Shown here piece after piece: positions 61,989 through 64,000 of a stretch of DNA of 64,000 bases (its first letter is position 1; every line of letters begins with the position of its first letter). The translations under genes were made by a program, and so were the position numbers. The stretch covers positions 1 to 64,000 of the forward strand of contig JBNMLC010000004.1 in the NCBI GenBank assembly GCA_050874665.1, read 5' to 3'. Source of the DNA: RUG11237 sp050874665 (GTDB lineage Bacteria; Bacillota; Clostridia; Lachnospirales; Lachnospiraceae). A model generated the notes under the pieces. That model was not told where the DNA came from, did not search any database, and worked only from the letters and a program-made list of their open reading frames with translations.

Positions 61989-63023
61989 ATGAACAGAGAA
62001 CGTAAAAAAGGATTTGTTGCAGTCATTGCAATTATAATTGTTTTACTTGTATGTATTATTGTAATGATTTCAAATTTTTCAAGGAAAGTGCAGCTAAATG
62101 AACTCCCCATCTCAGGAAATACTACCGGAAATTTAAATAATTCCGGCTTATTCTGTGAAAGCAACGGAATATTATATTTTTCTAATGCTTATGACAATCA
62201 CGCTTTGTATTCTTACAATCCTGACAACGGAAAATGCAAGAAACTCTGCGATGGTCCTGTCAAGAGTATAAATGTAGATTCTCATTACATTTATTATGTG
62301 CGGGAAGCATCGAAAACGGAAGGCACCTTTGGATTCTCAAGTGCAGCCTTTAAAGGTTTGTACCGCATGAACTTAAATGGGAAACATAAAACCTGTCTTT
62401 CTAATGGAAATGTTGGAAATGTTCAGTTAATTAATAACCAGATATTTTTCCAAAATCACTCCAATGATTATGGTTTTCACTTATTTTCCATTGGTATTGA
62501 CGGCAAAGGAGAAAGGGAAGTATTAGCAGAAGCTGTAAATCCAACAGGATATTTTGGCAATGCATTGTACTTTTGCAATACAAAAGAAAATCATAATGTT
62601 ATGAAAATGAATCCTGATACCTATGAAAAAGAATTACTCTATGAAGGCAACTGCTATTTTCCAACTATTCAGGATAATTATTTATATTTTATGGATGTGG
62701 AAGATAATTATTCACTTGCAAAGGTAGACTTAACTACAAACGAAAAAATCACGTTAACTACAGAACGTCTTGATACATACAACTTATATGGAGATACCAT
62801 CTTCTATCAGGTAAGTGATACCAACAATCCTTGTCTGAAGCGAATGAAAACAGATGGAAGCGGTATGGAAATAATTCAGACCGGTGTTTTCCATGATATT
62901 AACATTACAAACAATTACACGTATTTTACAGCATATAATTCCACTACACCTATTTACCGCACTCCAACGACCGGAGTGGTAGATGTAACTTCATTTACAG
63001 AAGCTTTTAATGCTGTAAAGTAA
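61989..63023 (+). CDS. DUF5050-like membrane-anchored protein
   Basis: 344 residues from the ATG at 61989, with GGGGGAGGATAAG upstream; a longer frame starts at 61956 without a site. One N-terminal membrane segment (about 8-30) is followed by an extracellular domain of repeated short beta units, each like LYFSNAYDNHALYSYN or IFFQNHSNDYGFHLF, the beta-propeller look of DUF5050 proteins in Clostridia. The function is unknown; a sensory or wall-associated role is often guessed. It is 18 bp before the D,D-carboxypeptidase gene and probably co-transcribed. Confidence 0.72.
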   Translation: MNRERKKGFVAVIAIIIVLLVCIIVMISNFSRKVQLNELPISGNTTGNLNNSGLFCESNGILYFSNAYDNHALYSYNPDNGKCKKLCDGPVKSINVDSHYIYYVREASKTEGTFGFSSAAFKGLYRMNLNGKHKTCLSNGNVGNVQLINNQIFFQNHSNDYGFHLFSIGIDGKGEREVLAEAVNPTGYFGNALYFCNTKENHNVMKMNPDTYEKELLYEGNCYFPTIQDNYLYFMDVEDNYSLAKVDLTTNEKITLTTERLDTYNLYGDTIFYQVSDTNNPCLKRMKTDGSGMEIIQTGVFHDINITNNYTYFTAYNSTTPIYRTPTTGVVDVTSFTEAFNAVK

Positions 63024-63041
63024 AATTTTAGGAGAGTATAA

Positions 63042-64000
63042 TGAAAGTAAAAAAAATAACTGCTATTTTTCTTGCTGCTGTCATGTGTTTTTCTACTGTG
63101 ACAACAGCAAATGCTACTGAAACCACTTATTCCGAAGAAGCAATGGCTCGTGCTGCCATTCCTATTGAAAGTAACGAAATTGAGAACTGGCCGGACGGTC
63201 CTGTATGTTATGCGGAATCAGCTATTTTAATGGAAGCGTCTACAGGCACCATTCTTTATGAAAAAAATTCTCACGAGCAGCTTTATCCGGCAAGTATTAC
63301 TAAAATTATGACTGGACTTTTGGCGGTAGAAAATTCATCTCTGGATGAAACTGTAACCTTTTCTCATAATTCTGTTTTCGGTATTCCTAGTGGAAGTAGT
63401 ATTGTAGGGGGAATTGATGAAGGTGATCAATATTCTATGGAGTTTTGCCTTTACGGTCTAATGCTTTTATCCGGAAATGAAACGGCAATGGCAATTGCTG
63501 AACATGTGGCAGGTAGTACGGAGGCTTTTGCTGACATGATGAATCAAAAGGCAGCCGAGCTTGGGTGTTTAAATACACATTTTGTAAACCCTCACGGTCT
63601 CCATGATCCTAATCACTACACTTCCGCATATGATATGGCATTAATTGCCCAGGCTGCTTTGCAGAACCCTGACATTAAAAAATTCATGTGTACTGCTTCT
63701 TATGATTTCCCACCTACCTCTAAAGGAGAAACCCGTTATGACAGTGCAAACCACCACAAAATGATGCAGGGTGGTGCTTATGAATACGACGGATGTATTG
63801 GTGGTAAGACAGGCTATACTTCTGATGCCGGTCAGACACTGGTAACTTTTGCGGAGCGTGACGGCATGACGTTAATCTGTGTTGTTTTAAAAGAGGACAA
63901 GCCTTGTCACTGGACAGATACTGCCACCTTATTAGATTATGGCTTTCAAAATTTTCAGAAATTAAATATTTCTGAAAATGAAAAGAATTTCTCCATTGAC
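63042..64000 (+). CDS. D-alanyl-D-alanine carboxypeptidase (partial, PBP5/DacF-like)
   Basis: The first 319 residues are visible; the gene runs off the right edge. A signal peptide (about 1-26) is followed by the S11 serine-peptidase domain: SxxK as PASITKIMTG (about 84), SxN as LLSGNETAM (about 144) and KTG as IGGKTGYTSDAG (about 255). These enzymes trim the terminal D-Ala of peptidoglycan stem peptides outside the membrane; DacF-type ones act in sporulation. The ATG has AGGAG 7 nt upstream. Confidence 0.93.

Overview
The window looks like chromosome of a low-GC, flagellated and probably spore-forming member of the Clostridia, most likely a Lachnospiraceae-type gut anaerobe. The grounds are the AT-rich sequence with AGGAGG ribosome sites, the core genes (metK with a SAM-I riboswitch, murA, a murG-type gene, pgi, trmB, pheA), a BofA-family gene next to a DUF2508/YaaL gene, flagellin with FliS, and a Gram-positive Tad/Flp pilus cluster. 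The species cannot be fixed from the sequence. I saw no tRNA, rRNA, CRISPR array or intact insertion sequence.

Layout. 1-1.25 kb: the start of a type VII secretion (WXG100) operon on the minus strand. 1.4-3.8 kb, divergent: a response regulator with a Spo0A-like output domain and an AgrC-like membrane kinase. 3.75-5.5 kb: a decayed duplicate, then three small minus-strand genes (115 aa protein, zinc-ribbon membrane protein, secreted 251 aa protein). 6-7 kb: an Rpn-type nuclease. 7-24.7 kb: housekeeping and envelope genes (metK, a trigger-factor-like lipoprotein, an HD-GYP phosphodiesterase, a 1546 aa surface protein, murA, an M23 endopeptidase, aroK, pgi, a TSCPD protein, a murG-type gene, HIT, and a flavodoxin-SCP2 fusion). 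24.8-34.1 kb: the Tad/Flp pilus operon, including a 57 aa Flp pilin and two prepilin peptidases. 34.3-40.1 kb: BofA, DUF2508, FliS, flagellin and a 1050 aa flagellum-neighbour protein. 41-46.3 kb: glgB behind a TetR regulator with paired operators, and a TPR/acidic/P-loop protein. 46.4-47.2 kb: an apparently non-coding transcript unit. 47.4-54.5 kb: a three-gene SMC-like (Wadjet JetABC/MksFEB-like) operon and a cysteine-repeat protein. 54.5-59.98 kb: hybrid kinase, pullulanase, LytTR regulator and a 45-codon basic ORF. 60-64 kb: trmB, pheA, a DUF5050 protein and the start of a D,D-carboxypeptidase.

Most notable points. (1) The type VII operon and the secreted-protein operon at 5.5 kb are each preceded on the minus strand by the same promoter plus four-site repeat architecture, with identical spacing, which suggests a small regulon run by the adjacent two-component system. 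(2) A stretch of about 785 nt at 46.4-47.2 kb has a good promoter and terminator, no substantial ORF, and two near-identical hairpin modules that each hold a ribosome site in front of an 11-codon ORF. (3) The SMC-like operon has no JetD nuclease in the window, has Asn where the Walker B glutamate is usual, and sits downstream of an unfamiliar protein made of three identically spaced four-cysteine repeats.
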